A stretch of DNA of 64,000 nucleotides. It comes from AWTP1-9 sp035703165 (GTDB lineage: Bacteria > Bacteroidota > Bacteroidia > Chitinophagales > Chitinophagaceae). The position numbers and the translations under genes are program-made. The stretch covers positions 108,527 to 172,526 of the forward strand of contig DASSYR010000103.1 of assembly GCA_035703165.1 (NCBI GenBank), read 5' to 3'. Positions 54,422 to 63,335 of this stretch are shown one piece after another. The first letter of the stretch is position 1; each line of letters starts with the position of its first letter. Below the pieces are notes generated by a model. The model worked only from the letters and a program-made list of their open reading frames with translations, made no database searches and had not been told where the DNA came from.

Positions 54422-55268
54422 ATTCAACTTTGCTTTTTTAAAACAAAAACTTACCGTGTTTAATTCTATAACCAGTCGTTCATTTTGGTTTAATCTTCTT
54501 GTTGCAGCAGTTTTATCGCTTCTGGCCATATTATTCTTTTTATGGGGACTCGATTTTATTACTAATCATGGGGAAGCAAAAAAAGTTCCGGTTGTAAAAG
54601 GAAAAGATATTCACGAGGCTATAAAAATACTGGAATCCGAGGGCTTTGAAGCTGAAGTACAGGACTCTGTTTATTACGATAGCATTCCTCATTTACAAGT
54701 AACACGGCAGCTACCCGAGCCGGGTGAATTGGTGAAAGTGAACAGGGTTATTTATTTAACAGTAAACAAAGTGGTACCTCCGATAATTGAAATGCCCAAT
54801 CTTATTGGGCAAAGTGAAGCAGGTGCGAAGGTTATACTGCAGGCTTTGGGACTGAAAATTGGCCATTATATTATGAAGCCCGATTTTGCAAGAGGCTCTG
54901 TATTACAACAATTGAAAGATGGAAATGAAATCAAGCCCGGAACCGAATTAAATATGGGTAGCGCTGTTGATTTAGTAATAGGGGCAGGTATAGAGGAGAG
55001 AGGAGAAATGTTTGTTCCCGATTTGATAGGCATGACTTATGGCGAAGCGAAATCATTATTAGAGCAAAACGATATTTTTTTTGGCGCCATAGCTTTTGAC
55101 CCAGATGTTAAGGATACTGCCACTGCTTATATTTACAAGCAAAATCCATCTGCAAAAGATGAGGAGGGTGCTCCTTTAAAGATGAATTCGGGGCAGATAA
55201 TTGACGTTTACTTAAGCAAAAAAAGACCGATAAGGGATTCGGTACTTACGAATCAAAACGATTACTAA
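54411..55268 (+). CDS. PASTA-domain membrane protein
   Basis: The 285-aa protein has a short cytoplasmic N-terminus, one transmembrane helix (FWFNLLVAAVLSLLAILFFLWGL) and three extracytoplasmic PASTA domains. These begin near KVPVVKGKDIHEAIKIL, EMPNLIGQSEAGAKVILQ and FVPDLIGMTYGEAKSLLEQ. PASTA domains bind peptidoglycan or related ligands. Here they are not attached to a kinase or a penicillin-binding protein. Overlap with ddl supports a cell-wall-related role. The ATG at 54411 is preferred; alternatives lie at 54399 and a TTG at 54396. Confidence 0.88.
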   Translation: MKNKFNFAFLKQKLTVFNSITSRSFWFNLLVAAVLSLLAILFFLWGLDFITNHGEAKKVPVVKGKDIHEAIKILESEGFEAEVQDSVYYDSIPHLQVTRQLPEPGELVKVNRVIYLTVNKVVPPIIEMPNLIGQSEAGAKVILQALGLKIGHYIMKPDFARGSVLQQLKDGNEIKPGTELNMGSAVDLVIGAGIEERGEMFVPDLIGMTYGEAKSLLEQNDIFFGAIAFDPDVKDTATAYIYKQNPSAKDEEGAPLKMNSGQIIDVYLSKKRPIRDSVLTNQNDY

Positions 55269-55279
55269 AACACGTTAAT

Positions 55280-55594
55280 ATGAATACAATTACTGTTGAG
55301 GAAGTAAAAAAAAGGCTGGAAGCCGGTGAAAAATTAAATTTAATAGATGTGAGAGAACCTTATGAAAATGCCGATTTCAATATTGGCGGTATTCTTTGTC
55401 CGTTGGGCAAAATACAGACTATGCAGGTGGATGAATTGGAAGATTTGAAAGATAAGGAAGTTATTGTTTATTGCAGAAGCGGTAACCGAAGCGGGCAGGC
55501 TTGTATGATTTTAGATACAATGGGATTTAAAAATACTAAAAATCTTACAGGGGGAATGTTAAGCTGGACGGAGAAATTTGGATTAAAAAAATAG
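55280..55594 (+). CDS. Rhodanese-like domain protein
   Basis: A 104-aa single-domain rhodanese with the active-site loop CRSGNRS (VIVYCRSGNRSGQACMIL) and the LIDVREPYENADFNIGGI substrate-side motif. The intact catalytic Cys predicts a role in sulfur transfer or thiol chemistry in the cytoplasm. It is 11 bp after the PASTA gene, in the ddl operon; a strong terminator follows. Confidence 0.92.
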   Translation: MNTITVEEVKKRLEAGEKLNLIDVREPYENADFNIGGILCPLGKIQTMQVDELEDLKDKEVIVYCRSGNRSGQACMILDTMGFKNTKNLTGGMLSWTEKFGLKK

Positions 55595-55631
55595 ACTATA
55601 TAGCATTGGGCTTACTTTTTATTGAATATAA

Positions 55632-55670
55632 GGAGGGTGAAGCTAAATTGCCTTCACCCTCTTTTTTATT
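55632..55670 (+). terminator. Terminator of the ddl operon
   Basis: GAGGGTGAAG (55633-55642) pairs perfectly with CTTCACCCTC (55652-55661), followed by TTTTTTATTTTT. It lies 38 bp after the rhodanese stop and just before the convergent TonB receptor gene. Confidence 0.9.
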
Positions 55671-55682
55671 TTTATCTCAGCT

Positions 55683-58049
55683 TTATAATTTTATATTTAA
55701 AGCAAATAAAAAGTTTGTTCCGGCCATTGGGTAATAAAAGTTCTCTGTTACTAACTCATTGCCATAATAATAACTGTAGGTATAGCCATTGGGTTCATAC
55801 TTTTCGTTAAACAGATTATTAACCTGCAGAATAAAATTAATTTCTTTAAATACGAGTTTTCTTAAAGTATAACTTGCTTTTACTTCTTGTGTAAAATATG
55901 GGTTAAGGCTTCGGCTTTTTTTAGAAGTATTGTCTAAATATTGGCGGCTTACGTATTTGCCCAGCAGGCTGATGTCAAAATCTTTGGCAGGCAAAATGCT
56001 GATGGCTGCAGCGCCAACAACATCCGGTGAAAAAGAAATATCGGTTTTTGAATAAGTATTAAGCTTTTGCCCGCCGTTATCATAATCGTCAATATACTCT
56101 GTAAATCTCAAAACTTTATTTTTACTTAAAGCAAGATTGCCCGAAGCAATTAGCCAGGAAGATATACTTGTTTTCCCTTGTAACTCCAGCCCGATACGAT
56201 AACTATTGGGTATGTTTGTTCTGGTATAGGCCCCTACATCATTTATTTTTCCGGTAAGTACTAATTGATTTTTATATTTCATATAATAAGCGGTGGCTCC
56301 CCAACTATAAAGACTTGTTTGTTTTTCTATTCCCAATTCAAAATCGTGTAAAGTTTCATGTTTCGGAATTTGATTTATGCCAACTTCAAAATCATCGCGG
56401 TTTGGTTCTTTATTTCCCAGGGAATAAGAAGCGTAAACAGACCATTTTTTGTTAGTATAATTGATACCTAATTTGGGGTTTACAAAATGGTAGGAATTCC
56501 CGGTTATTATAGTTGGATTATTTCTAAATCCATTGATGACATGTTTTACATACCGGTATTGAACATCTGCAAATAATTCGAAATACCGGCTCCATTTGTA
56601 TTGAAATTTACTATAAAGATTTGCGTCTTTTTTATAGGCGTCCAAATCATACCATTTAAAATTATCAGGTATATTGGTTTGCGACCATATTATTTTTCCA
56701 AAGTGGTTTCCATCATATTTTGTATATCCACCCCCAATCGTAATTTGTGTTTTTTCTTTTTTGTATTGAAGTGAAGAGACATTGCCATAAAAATAATTAT
56801 CCAGCCAAAGTTGTCTTATCAGATCCGTGGAGGTTATGGTTGTAGTTCCTATGATTATATCCGGTATCCCATAATCTGCCAAAATCTGCTGGGCTTTGTA
56901 TTCTTCATAATACCCACGGCCTCTTGTTAAAAAAACGGCTGTATTAAGTGAAGTATTTTTATTTATTTGGGTATTGAGGAAAAACTGGTAATGGTCTTGT
57001 TGATAATTATCCGTTTGGTTATCGTATGGTTCTCCGGGTTTTTCGGTTCCCGCAGGGTTATCGGTTCTTTTTGTTTTTAATAAATTTTCTGCTACTCCAT
57101 ACCATGCCTGGTATGTTTTTTCTGCTCCCGAAAAAATATTTAAGCGAATGGATGCTTTTTTACTTACGTATGCTCCTGAAAGGTAAAATGATTTTAAATC
57201 ACTGCCAGCTCTGTCAATAAATCCGTCACTGGCAATTTTTGAAGCACGGGCATCAATGGTAAAATGATTATCCAGCAAGCCGCTTCCCGCTTTTAGTGTA
57301 TGTTTCCAGGTATTAAAAGAGCCGTAAGAATTACTAAATTCTCCATAGGGTTCTTCAATGAATTCATTTGTACTTAAATTAATAGTGCCTCCAAACGCAC
57401 CCGTTCCGTTAGAAGATGTACCCACGCCACGTTGTATTTGAATACTGTTAACGGATGAAGAAAAATCGGGCAAATCCACAAAATAAGTTTGCTGACTTTC
57501 TGCATCATTATAGGGAATGCCATTAAGCGTAACATTTATGCGGGTGGCATCAGTACCTCGTATGCGAATGCCGGTGTAACCTACCCCATTTCCTGCATCT
57601 GAGTTAATAACAACAGAAGGTGTTTGATTTAGTAAAAAAGGAAGATCCTGCCCCAGGTTTTGTTTTTGGATTTCTTTTTTTGATATGTTGGTTTTGGTAA
57701 ACGGAGCTTTTTCACCAGCCCGAATTGCTTTTAGTTCGATTGGTAGTAAAAAAAGATTTAGCCTTTCTAACTCAAAACGAAAATTATTTTTTTCTTTAAT
57801 GTTAATTAGGAATTCGGCTTTTTTATAGCCTATACTGCTCAGGCGGAAGAGGAAGGTGCCGTCTCGAAGATTTGAAAAAGTAAATTCACCATTTTCGTTA
57901 GTTATGCTTCCCAAATTATTTGTTTCTACACTAACTCCTGGTAAAGGCAGTCCGGTTTCCTTATCTACCACTACGCCATGGAATTTAATTTGTGCCTCAA
58001 TAGAATTTGCCATAAAAATCAAGCAAATACCCAAAAGCAATTTTTTCAT
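55683..58049 (-). CDS. TonB-dependent receptor, probably for thiamine compounds
   Basis: The 788-aa outer-membrane receptor has a signal peptide (LLLGICLIFMANSIEAQ) and a carboxypeptidase-like regulatory domain (FHGVVVDKETGLPLPGVSV, residues ~22-110). A plug follows (QNLGQDLPFLLNQTPSVV, GIRIRGTDATRINVTLNGIPYNDAESQ), then a 22-stranded barrel ending in an aromatic strand (TNFLFALNIKL). No SusD-like partner is next to it. A TPP riboswitch lies immediately upstream on the same strand, so transport of thiamine or a precursor is strongly suggested by regulation, not by the receptor sequence itself. Confidence 0.93.
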   Translation of the reverse strand: MKKLLLGICLIFMANSIEAQIKFHGVVVDKETGLPLPGVSVETNNLGSITNENGEFTFSNLRDGTFLFRLSSIGYKKAEFLINIKEKNNFRFELERLNLFLLPIELKAIRAGEKAPFTKTNISKKEIQKQNLGQDLPFLLNQTPSVVINSDAGNGVGYTGIRIRGTDATRINVTLNGIPYNDAESQQTYFVDLPDFSSSVNSIQIQRGVGTSSNGTGAFGGTINLSTNEFIEEPYGEFSNSYGSFNTWKHTLKAGSGLLDNHFTIDARASKIASDGFIDRAGSDLKSFYLSGAYVSKKASIRLNIFSGAEKTYQAWYGVAENLLKTKRTDNPAGTEKPGEPYDNQTDNYQQDHYQFFLNTQINKNTSLNTAVFLTRGRGYYEEYKAQQILADYGIPDIIIGTTTITSTDLIRQLWLDNYFYGNVSSLQYKKEKTQITIGGGYTKYDGNHFGKIIWSQTNIPDNFKWYDLDAYKKDANLYSKFQYKWSRYFELFADVQYRYVKHVINGFRNNPTIITGNSYHFVNPKLGINYTNKKWSVYASYSLGNKEPNRDDFEVGINQIPKHETLHDFELGIEKQTSLYSWGATAYYMKYKNQLVLTGKINDVGAYTRTNIPNSYRIGLELQGKTSISSWLIASGNLALSKNKVLRFTEYIDDYDNGGQKLNTYSKTDISFSPDVVGAAAISILPAKDFDISLLGKYVSRQYLDNTSKKSRSLNPYFTQEVKASYTLRKLVFKEINFILQVNNLFNEKYEPNGYTYSYYYGNELVTENFYYPMAGTNFLFALNIKL

Positions 58050-58116
58050 CTTTTTAATTTTTGATGGTTAAAAATTGATTTGGGGTAAAAGCTGCGAATA
58101 AGAGGAGGGAGATATT

Positions 58117-58206
58117 TGCATCACCTTCCCTGCGCAGGCATTACCCTGACAGGTTCAACGGGTTTTATCTCAGCCTTCCGCTATTGGCGAAAAGCACCCC
58201 GGGGAA
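58117..58206 (-). ncRNA. TPP riboswitch (THI element)
   Basis: Read on the minus strand, the segment has the conserved THI-box blocks in order: GGGGTGC, GGCTGAGATAAAACCC, GTTGAACCTGTCAGGG, TAATGCCTGCGCAGGGAA. CUGAGA and the UAAUGCC...GCGNAGGGAA core are the pyrimidine- and pyrophosphate-sensing helices. It lies about 70 nt before the TonB-receptor ATG, so TPP should repress that gene. Flanking TTTGCATC (5') and GATGCAAA (3') are complementary and may extend the closing helix; a TGCCGGC/GCCGGCA hairpin sits at the 5' end. Confidence 0.93.
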
Positions 58207-58246
58207 TCTGTTGCCGGCAATAATAATCTGTAATCGCCGGCAGATG

Positions 58247-58254
58247 CAAAGATA
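58247..58254 (-). promoter_or_regulatory. Promoter -7 box for the riboswitch-TonB receptor transcript
   Basis: TATCTTTG on the minus strand matches TAnnTTTG. The transcript would start about 35 nt upstream of the riboswitch core. No clear -33 element was seen. Confidence 0.55.
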
Positions 58255-58385
58255 CGACACTGAAGATTTACTTTTGTTGTAACCTTTAGCCGGCTGATTC
58301 GTCTAAAAGATATTCTGTATCCCGGATGCAACGGGTAAGAAGAAATGGTGTCTTTTAATTATAAATGTTTAAATATTATTGGGGT

Positions 58386-59102
58386 ATGAAGAAATTATTG
58401 TTTTTTTTATTGTTGTCAGCAACATTGGTAAAAGCGCAGGAAAAAATAATTAATGATGAGAATGCTGTAAAGCGAGAGGTAAAATCTTTTCACGGTATTG
58501 CAGTAGGTAGTGGAATTGATTTAATAATTCAGCAAGGTAATGAAGAAGCGGTAGCAGTTAGCGCCAGTGAGCCCAAGTATAGAGAAAAGATTATTACTGT
58601 TGTGGAAAATGGGATTTTAAAAATTTATTATGAAAAGGAAGACGGTTGGTTTATTTCCGGGATCAATTCAAAAAAATTAAAAGCTTATGTTTCTTTTAGA
58701 GAATTAGACACGCTTAAGGGGGGAAGTGGTTCTGAAATTACGGTGAATGGTTCAATTTCTTCAAAAAAATTAGGTATTCGTTTGTCATCAGGGGCTTCTT
58801 TTACAGGTAAGGTTGATGTAGGGGATTTAAGTGTTAGTCAAAGTAGCGGGGCCGGCTCTAATTTTTCGGGTAAGGCTGCTAATCTTACCGTAAAATCCAG
58901 CAGTGGTGCTCTGTTTAGAGGTTATGATCTTTCTGTTGAATTTTGTACAGCACGGGTTAGCAGCGGTGGTTTAATAAGAGTTACGGTAAACAAGGAATTA
59001 TCTGTAAAGGCTACCAGTGGTGGCGCGGTTCGTTATAAAGGCAGTGGTTTAATAAGGAGTATTGATACAGGAAGCGGCGGCAGTGTTTCCCGTGCTGAAT
59101 AA
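58386..59102 (+). CDS. DUF2807 beta-helix protein (first paralogue)
   Basis: The 238-aa exported protein (signal MKKLLFFLLLSATLVKAQ) contains a DUF2807 (GIN-type adhesin head) domain. It opens with the conserved VKSFHGIAVGSGIDLIIQQGNEEAVAV strand set. A right-handed beta-helix-like run of short repeats with recurring SSGA/GSGS turns follows (GGSGSEITVNG, SSGASFTG, SSGALFRG, SSGGLIRV). Probably periplasmic or surface; function unknown. The ATG at 58386 fits the signal peptide. The paralogue at 59156 follows at 53 bp. Confidence 0.85.
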   Translation: MKKLLFFLLLSATLVKAQEKIINDENAVKREVKSFHGIAVGSGIDLIIQQGNEEAVAVSASEPKYREKIITVVENGILKIYYEKEDGWFISGINSKKLKAYVSFRELDTLKGGSGSEITVNGSISSKKLGIRLSSGASFTGKVDVGDLSVSQSSGAGSNFSGKAANLTVKSSSGALFRGYDLSVEFCTARVSSGGLIRVTVNKELSVKATSGGAVRYKGSGLIRSIDTGSGGSVSRAE

Positions 59103-59155
59103 TGTGTTATAAAGACAAATTCGAAATAATTAATAATATTTTAAAATCAACAAGT

Positions 59156-59887
59156 ATGCGTAAATTATTTTTGGTAAGCATGGTAATTGTTTTCTTTACA
59201 TCGTTGGCAACAGCGCAGAAGAAAGTGTATGATGAAAATGCAGAAGTAAGATTAACCGGTAAAGATTTTCATGGTATAAAGGTTTCAGGAGGGATTGATT
59301 TATACCTGAGCCAGGGCGATGAAACAAACGTGGTGGTTAGCGCCAGAGAAACAAAATTCAGGGACAGAATTAAGACGGAAATAGAAGACGGTGTTTTGAA
59401 AATTTGGTATGACAGCGATTATGATTTCAAAATTTTTTCAGTTGAAAACAACAGGAAATTGAAAGCCTATGTTTCTTGTAAGATGCTGGATAAATTAATC
59501 GCTTCCGGGGCCAGCGATGTTATCATTGAAGGATCGCTTAAAGCAAATAAAATTGAAATAACCCTTTCCGGAGCCAGTGATTTAAAGGGGGCCATAAACG
59601 CAACTGCTTTAGCAATAAAACAATCAGGATCTTCTGACGCGGTACTTTCAGGAAGCGCTGATGATTTGGTAATTAGAACATCCGGAGCCAGCGATTTTAA
59701 GGGCTACGATTTCTCGGTGCAAACCTGTGAGGCGCATGCATCCGGAGCCAGCGATATTCAAATAACTGTAAATAAAGAATTAAAGGCACATGCATCCGGC
59801 ACAAGCGATATTCATTATAAAGGAAGCGCATCCATAACCGATTTGAATACCAGCGGTAGTTCCAATGTAAAGAGGAGAAAGGATTAA
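59156..59887 (+). CDS. DUF2807 beta-helix protein (second paralogue)
   Basis: The 243-aa paralogue of the preceding gene has the same layout: signal peptide MRKLFLVSMVIVFFTSLATAQ, then GKDFHGIKVSGGIDLYLSQGDETNVVVSARE. SGASD-type turns repeat about six times (ASGASDVIIEG, LSGASDLKG, TSGASDFKG, ASGASDIQI). Tandem duplication with divergence (SSGG turns versus SGAS turns) is evident. It is likely co-transcribed with the first copy. The ATG at 59156 is selected because it starts the signal peptide. Confidence 0.86.
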   Translation: MRKLFLVSMVIVFFTSLATAQKKVYDENAEVRLTGKDFHGIKVSGGIDLYLSQGDETNVVVSARETKFRDRIKTEIEDGVLKIWYDSDYDFKIFSVENNRKLKAYVSCKMLDKLIASGASDVIIEGSLKANKIEITLSGASDLKGAINATALAIKQSGSSDAVLSGSADDLVIRTSGASDFKGYDFSVQTCEAHASGASDIQITVNKELKAHASGTSDIHYKGSASITDLNTSGSSNVKRRKD

Positions 59888-59947
59888 ATAAAATTTTGTT
59901 CCCATTGTGTAATAATAGGGATGATTTGTATAAAATTACCGGGCATA

Positions 59948-60856
59948 ATGAAAATTAGATTATTCATTTTTCTTATAGCGCTTAATATTTTAACATCCCA
60001 GGCACAAGGATTAACTAAGAATTATCAGGTTGACACATCAAATCTTGAGAATTTAGCTAAGAAAATAATCGGGTCTGAAAAGTCTAATGTTAAGAAGACA
60101 GATATGCTGTTAAAATGGGTTTATGGAAACATTGAATGGCTGCCGACAGACTATGCAAAAAGAACCGTAAATCAGATATTGGCAAGAGGCGGCGGAAATT
60201 GTTTTGAAATGGCAGAAGTTTATATGGCATTATTAAAAACTTTAAAAATTAAGTATAGGGCAGTTAAAGAAATTAATATCCACCGGCATGATGAGAACAG
60301 ACAGACTAGGGCTGAGGATAAAGTAAATAAATACGGATATGGGATGTCAATTTTTGGAAGAGGCCACAACGATCATCGTTGGGTAGAAGTATATGACTCC
60401 ACTTCTTTTGAATGGGTTCCTGTTGATCCCACGATGAATATAATGGGTCTTAAACAATGGCTGCTGAATAGAGTTGGTTTTGAAAAAAGAGTTTCGATAG
60501 ATACAAGCATATCCAATTCCATGATAGTTCCCTTTGCCATATTTGCCTTAACGGATAATAAAAGCGGGGTTATTGCCGAATGGAGGGTTCAATATTATTT
60601 GATAGACGAATTTGATAAACTATACGATGGTAAATTATCGCAATTGCCCTCTTGGGGTAAATGGACTAAAGCCATAACGGAAATTCAGCTATTTGCAAAG
60701 CAGGCATTTGAAGGGCAAATAAACTTACATGCGTATTCAGATAATATTTCTGAAATTAAAAACATATATTTTAATCTTAAAAACGAATATAAAAACTACA
60801 AACAAAAACACCCTGGTACTAATTTGGCGAAAGGAAACGCAAAGGCTTCCCATTAA
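59948..60856 (+). CDS. Secreted transglutaminase-like protein
   Basis: The 302-aa protein has a signal peptide (MKIRLFIFLIALNILTSQAQ). Its transglutaminase/cysteine-protease-like domain has the full triad: Cys85 (RGGGNCFEMAEVY), His143 (NDHRWVEVYD) and Asp160 (WVPVDPTMN). The ~100-residue C-terminal part is helical and unassigned. Such bacterial domains are mostly peptidases or amidases; the substrate is unknown. The ATG at 59948 is preferred to an upstream start at 59921, which would put extra residues before the signal. It is 60 bp after the DUF2807 pair. Confidence 0.85.
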   Translation: MKIRLFIFLIALNILTSQAQGLTKNYQVDTSNLENLAKKIIGSEKSNVKKTDMLLKWVYGNIEWLPTDYAKRTVNQILARGGGNCFEMAEVYMALLKTLKIKYRAVKEINIHRHDENRQTRAEDKVNKYGYGMSIFGRGHNDHRWVEVYDSTSFEWVPVDPTMNIMGLKQWLLNRVGFEKRVSIDTSISNSMIVPFAIFALTDNKSGVIAEWRVQYYLIDEFDKLYDGKLSQLPSWGKWTKAITEIQLFAKQAFEGQINLHAYSDNISEIKNIYFNLKNEYKNYKQKHPGTNLAKGNAKASH

Positions 60857-60915
60857 TTTTCATGCCGATTAGACAATTTTTTCAGCAAAACAACTGCCTG
60901 ATAGAAAGAAAGTAC

Positions 60916-61452
60916 TTAAAAAATATTCTTCCACATCATGCTTTCAATAGGTTTATCGGGTTGACTATTGTATTTGGCGTTTTTCTTTTGGTTGTATTTA
61001 ATTTCTATTTCGCCTTCTACAGGAAAATAAATTAATTGCCCGATGGGCATACCTTTATAAACCTTCACCGGTTGTTTTACCGAAATTTCCAATGTCCAGT
61101 TACCACAAAAGCCAACATCGCCTTTACCAGCCGTGGCGTGTATATCAATACCCAAACGGCCTGTTGATGATTTCCCTTCCAGGAAAGGAACATGGGAATG
61201 GGTCTCCGTATATTCCAACGTTACACCTAAATAAAATATATGAGGATACAAAACAAATCCTTCGTCAGGAATTTCAAAGTATTCTATCTGGTTGTGCTTT
61301 TTGGCATCCAATATATGTTCCTTATAGGTAGCTAACCATTTTCCTAAGTGTACATCGTATGAGTTGCTACCCAGGCAACTTCTGTCATAGGGTTCTATTT
61401 TTATGGTTCCCTTTTCTATTTCTTCCAATATACGTTTGTCAGATAAAATCAT
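60916..61452 (-). CDS. dcd: dCTP deaminase
   Basis: Dcd converts dCTP to dUTP for dTTP synthesis. The 178-aa protein has the N-terminal MILSDKRILEEIEKG and SCLGSNSYDVHLG. The catalytic segment is GKSSTGRLGIDIHATAG, and the catalytic Glu lies in WTLEISV. It has the length and architecture of mono-functional Dcd. It is divergent from the phosphopantetheinyl transferase gene (54 bp). Confidence 0.94.
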   Translation of the reverse strand: MILSDKRILEEIEKGTIKIEPYDRSCLGSNSYDVHLGKWLATYKEHILDAKKHNQIEYFEIPDEGFVLYPHIFYLGVTLEYTETHSHVPFLEGKSSTGRLGIDIHATAGKGDVGFCGNWTLEISVKQPVKVYKGMPIGQLIYFPVEGEIEIKYNQKKNAKYNSQPDKPIESMMWKNIF

Positions 61453-61506
61453 TTCTTCTGGTATTTAATTTATTTTCGGGTTTTAAAACAAGATTTACGC
61501 TATCAA

Positions 61507-62136
61507 ATGCCACTTATTTTTCAACACCATATCAGCCAAAATACAAAAATAGGTATTTGGCAAATTGCTGAAACGGAAGATTATTTTCTTGCAAAAGTTC
61601 CTTTGAAGAAGAATGTATCACATCCCCATAAGCGATTGCAACATTTAGCGGGTCGTTTTTTGTTACCCACATTATTTGCTGATTTTCCCATTGAAGAAAT
61701 TTTAATTGCCGATACCCGTAAGCCTTTTCTTGAAAATGAAAAGTATCATTTCTCTATTTCTCATTGTGGCAATTATGCAGCAGCTTTAGCCAGCAATATT
61801 AATAGGGTGGGGGTGGATATAGAATTGATTACTCCCAAAATTGAAAAAATAAAACATAAATTTTTATCAGGCAATGAATTGATTTTTATTGATCATCATC
61901 AACCTGTGGAAGATAGATTACCAATGCTTACTACGGCATGGAGTATAAAAGAAGCCGTTTTTAAATGGTATGGTAATGGCGAATTGGATTTTATAAAACA
62001 TATACAGTTGCAGTCATTTTTATATAACCAGGAAGGAGGAACTGTAGATGTAAGGTTTTTGAAAAACGATGACAGATTATTGCATTTGCATTATCGCCAT
62101 TTTTCTAATCTCATACTTACCTGGGTGATGAGTTAA
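61507..62136 (+). CDS. 4'-phosphopantetheinyl transferase superfamily protein
   Basis: This 209-aa Sfp-type enzyme transfers phosphopantetheine from CoA to a carrier protein. The CoA/Mg-binding motifs are visible: SISHCGNYAAALAS, NRVGVDIELITPK and TTAWSIKEAVFKWYG. The size matches single-chain, pseudo-dimeric Sfp-type enzymes. The carrier partner (fatty-acid ACP or a secondary-metabolism carrier) is not shown by neighbours. The stop overlaps the convergent DUF2130 gene by 4 bp. Confidence 0.88.
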   Translation: MPLIFQHHISQNTKIGIWQIAETEDYFLAKVPLKKNVSHPHKRLQHLAGRFLLPTLFADFPIEEILIADTRKPFLENEKYHFSISHCGNYAAALASNINRVGVDIELITPKIEKIKHKFLSGNELIFIDHHQPVEDRLPMLTTAWSIKEAVFKWYGNGELDFIKHIQLQSFLYNQEGGTVDVRFLKNDDRLLHLHYRHFSNLILTWVMS

Positions 62137-63335
62137 ATTTGCACTTCGGGTAAATTATCTTCTCCGTTTTCCAACAAGTTTAAATCTACATCCATTCCGG
62201 AAATACCTTCGATGGAGCCTCGTATGTGGGCGGCATTTAATAATACTTTTTCCAATTGCTTTTCCCTCCATTTCCATAATTTTTCCATAGCGTCTTTTTC
62301 TTTTTGTATAGAAAGTTTCATGCTCATAAAGCCCTCACGTATGGCTTTCCACTGCTCGCCAAACTCATTACTCGTCAGGTAATCATAAAGCAGGTGCATT
62401 TTATCTCCTTTATTTTGTTGATTTTTTGATGCACTGAATATTTTAATAATGCCATCCCGTAGCAAATAGGCAACGGCTTTTACTTCGATAAAACTACATA
62501 TCCAAACACCGTCCTTTTCGCCAAAAATTTCCATATCTTTTGGCATAGCCTGTGTTACAATAACAGCTACATCGGCGCCTGTACTGCGCATGTCTGCTTT
62601 TAATTTTTCAATCCAATCGTTGGAAAAAGAAGCCGTGCGTTTACTTTCATAAATTATTTTACCACATTCCTGTCCTAATGAATTTCTTACTGTTTGAATA
62701 CAGTCGGCACCTCTGATGCCTTTGCCAACCTCCGTAATAACATCAAAAGGAAAACTGGTTTTCAGCAATTCTTCCAAAGCCAACTCCTGGGCTTCTCCCT
62801 GGCTCTGTGTGGATCCTTGTTCTGCTCTCCGCTTCATTTCATCGGCTAATCTTTTTTGTGCTTCCAGCTTTTCTTCCATTTCTTTTAATCGGAGGTTAAA
62901 TTCCACCTCTTTAGCAGCAATTCTTTGTTCCTCCAGTTTGCGTATGTTTTCTGCCAGTTTTTCTCTTTCCTCATGTAATTTCTTTTGTACAGCTAATTCA
63001 AGCTCGGCTTCTTTGTTTTTAAGTTCCTGCTCTTTTTGTAAAAAATCCAATTGTTGCTTACGGGCTTCTTTTAATTTTTCTTCGTATTCTAAATTATTTT
63101 TCTCCAACAGGCGTAATTTATTTTCAAAATCAAACGCAATTGTTTTGCGTAAGTTTTCCTCTGTATTTTTTTCAATTTTGTTTTTTTCCTCAAGCAACAT
63201 AGCATCAAATTGCTTTTGTTTTTGCATTTGCCATTCCGTCATTTTAATACGAAGTTCCCTTTCTATTTCCTCCCGGATAGTTTCACTGGGTTCAAACGGA
63301 TGTCCACACTTGGGGCATTTTATATTAGTAGTCAT
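62133..63335 (-). CDS. DUF2130 family coiled-coil protein
   Basis: The 400-aa protein has an N-terminal zinc-ribbon-like half motif (IKCPKCGHPFEPSE) and a long Glu/Lys/Arg-rich coiled coil at about residues 20-180. The C-terminal DUF2130 domain is predicted to have a restriction-endonuclease-like fold (GKGIRGADCIQTV, CGKIIYESKRTASFSNDWIEKLKADM). The E-x-K pair (YESKRT) resembles the PD-(D/E)xK core. Biological role unknown, possibly DNA associated. Confidence 0.88.
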   Translation of the reverse strand: MTTNIKCPKCGHPFEPSETIREEIERELRIKMTEWQMQKQKQFDAMLLEEKNKIEKNTEENLRKTIAFDFENKLRLLEKNNLEYEEKLKEARKQQLDFLQKEQELKNKEAELELAVQKKLHEEREKLAENIRKLEEQRIAAKEVEFNLRLKEMEEKLEAQKRLADEMKRRAEQGSTQSQGEAQELALEELLKTSFPFDVITEVGKGIRGADCIQTVRNSLGQECGKIIYESKRTASFSNDWIEKLKADMRSTGADVAVIVTQAMPKDMEIFGEKDGVWICSFIEVKAVAYLLRDGIIKIFSASKNQQNKGDKMHLLYDYLTSNEFGEQWKAIREGFMSMKLSIQKEKDAMEKLWKWREKQLEKVLLNAAHIRGSIEGISGMDVDLNLLENGEDNLPEVQI

